Assembly (NCBI GenBank): GCA_905480085.1
Contig: CAJQPD010000297.1
Span: 1 to 15,111 of the forward strand
DNA length: 15,111 bases
Reading direction: 5' to 3'
Source of the DNA: an uncultured Acidimicrobiia bacterium
GTDB lineage: Bacteria > Actinomycetota > Acidimicrobiia > Spongiisociales > JAENVV01
Every line of letters starts with the position of its first letter. The first letter of the stretch is position 1. Below, piece after piece: positions 14,822 to 15,111 of this stretch. Below the pieces are notes generated by a model, which worked only from the letters and a program-made list of their open reading frames with translations, did not search any database and was not told the DNA's origin. Made by a program: the position numbers and the translations under genes.

Positions 14822-15111
14822 TCATCGTCCGACCGGTCACGATGACCGATGTAGACGGCATTCTTGACCTGTTCACCAGGGCCGGGTCAGCCCTACACGG
14901 CATGTCGTCGCTCCGGCCCAACCGCGAGACGATGACAGCCCGGGTATCGGCATCCGAAAAGACGTTTAGACACCTCGACGAAGACGATCCGGCCGCCGAC
15001 TACTTGTTTGTTCTCGTTGACACCACCGTGGACAAGATCATCGGCACCGGAGCGGTCATAGCCAGCGTAGGTCTCTCCTCTGCCTTCTACTCGTACAAGA
15101 TCGTAACCAGG
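14818..15111 (+). CDS. astA: Arginine N-succinyltransferase AstA, partial (C-terminus beyond the right edge)
   Basis: The first 98 residues are visible. They match the N-terminus of AstA: MIIVRPVTMTDVDGILDLF, then GMSSLRPNRETMTARV (28-43), and DYLFVLVD...KIIGTGAVIASVG (64-86), comparable to the E. coli stretch with GYVFVLED and IEVAVG. AstA succinylates arginine with succinyl-CoA in the first step of the AST pathway, which yields glutamate and releases ammonia; it belongs to the GNAT-like acyltransferases. The ATG at 14818 overlaps the stop of the M20 gene (ATGA), giving translational coupling. No other start fits. Remaining AST genes (astB, astD) are presumably downstream, outside the window. 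Confidence 0.9.
   Translation, partial: MIIVRPVTMTDVDGILDLFTRAGSALHGMSSLRPNRETMTARVSASEKTFRHLDEDDPAADYLFVLVDTTVDKIIGTGAVIASVGLSSAFYSYKIVTR

Overview
The window is about 15.1 kb of dense, GC-rich bacterial chromosome. Gene content suggests a high-GC actinobacterium, possibly of the class Acidimicrobiia. The hints are a CxxC...CxxxH small protein of actinobacterial type, several starts that look leaderless (TANNNT followed 6-7 nt later by ATG or GTG, with no Shine-Dalgarno), and an actinobacterial-looking cobalamin riboswitch. The taxon is an inference; there is no rRNA or other marker gene here.

Layout: (1) 1-2856 holds a divergent pair of C5-CoA genes: methylsuccinyl-CoA dehydrogenase (mcd, minus strand, running off the left edge) and mesaconyl-C1-CoA to mesaconyl-C4-CoA isomerase (mct, plus strand). 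One belongs to the ethylmalonyl-CoA pathway and the other to the 3-hydroxypropionate bicycle. (2) 2857-3953 is gene-poor: four tandem ~39-bp repeats, a small zinc-binding-type protein, and about 335 bp without a convincing gene. (3) 3954-6985 (minus) is a vitamin B12/corrinoid ABC importer: lipoprotein (btuF-like), permease (btuC-like) and ATPase (btuD-like), joined by overlapping stop/start codons. It is preceded by a cobalamin riboswitch whose expression platform appears to hide the ribosome-binding site. (4) 7130-8764 (minus) is an AidB-type acyl-CoA dehydrogenase. Divergent from it, 8879-10615 (plus) encodes an unusual fusion of a degenerate thioredoxin-reductase-like half with a complete ferredoxin-NADP reductase. 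(5) 10633-12257 (minus) encodes a small one-pass membrane protein and a membrane-anchored coiled-coil protein ending in a helix-hairpin-helix domain. (6) 12321-15111 is a piece of an arginine succinyltransferase (AST) catabolic cluster: astC (minus), and divergently an M20 hydrolase overlapping astA (plus, cut by the right edge).

How the genes may fit together: ethylmalonyl-CoA-type metabolism needs B12-dependent mutases, so the riboswitch-controlled corrinoid importer may serve the same metabolism as mcd/mct. If mcd and mct act in series, crotonyl-CoA plus CO2 could be carried through C5 intermediates to citramalyl-CoA and then to pyruvate plus acetyl-CoA. In the AST part, the M20 hydrolase sits where a succinylglutamate desuccinylase would be expected, and may replace the usual M14-type AstE.
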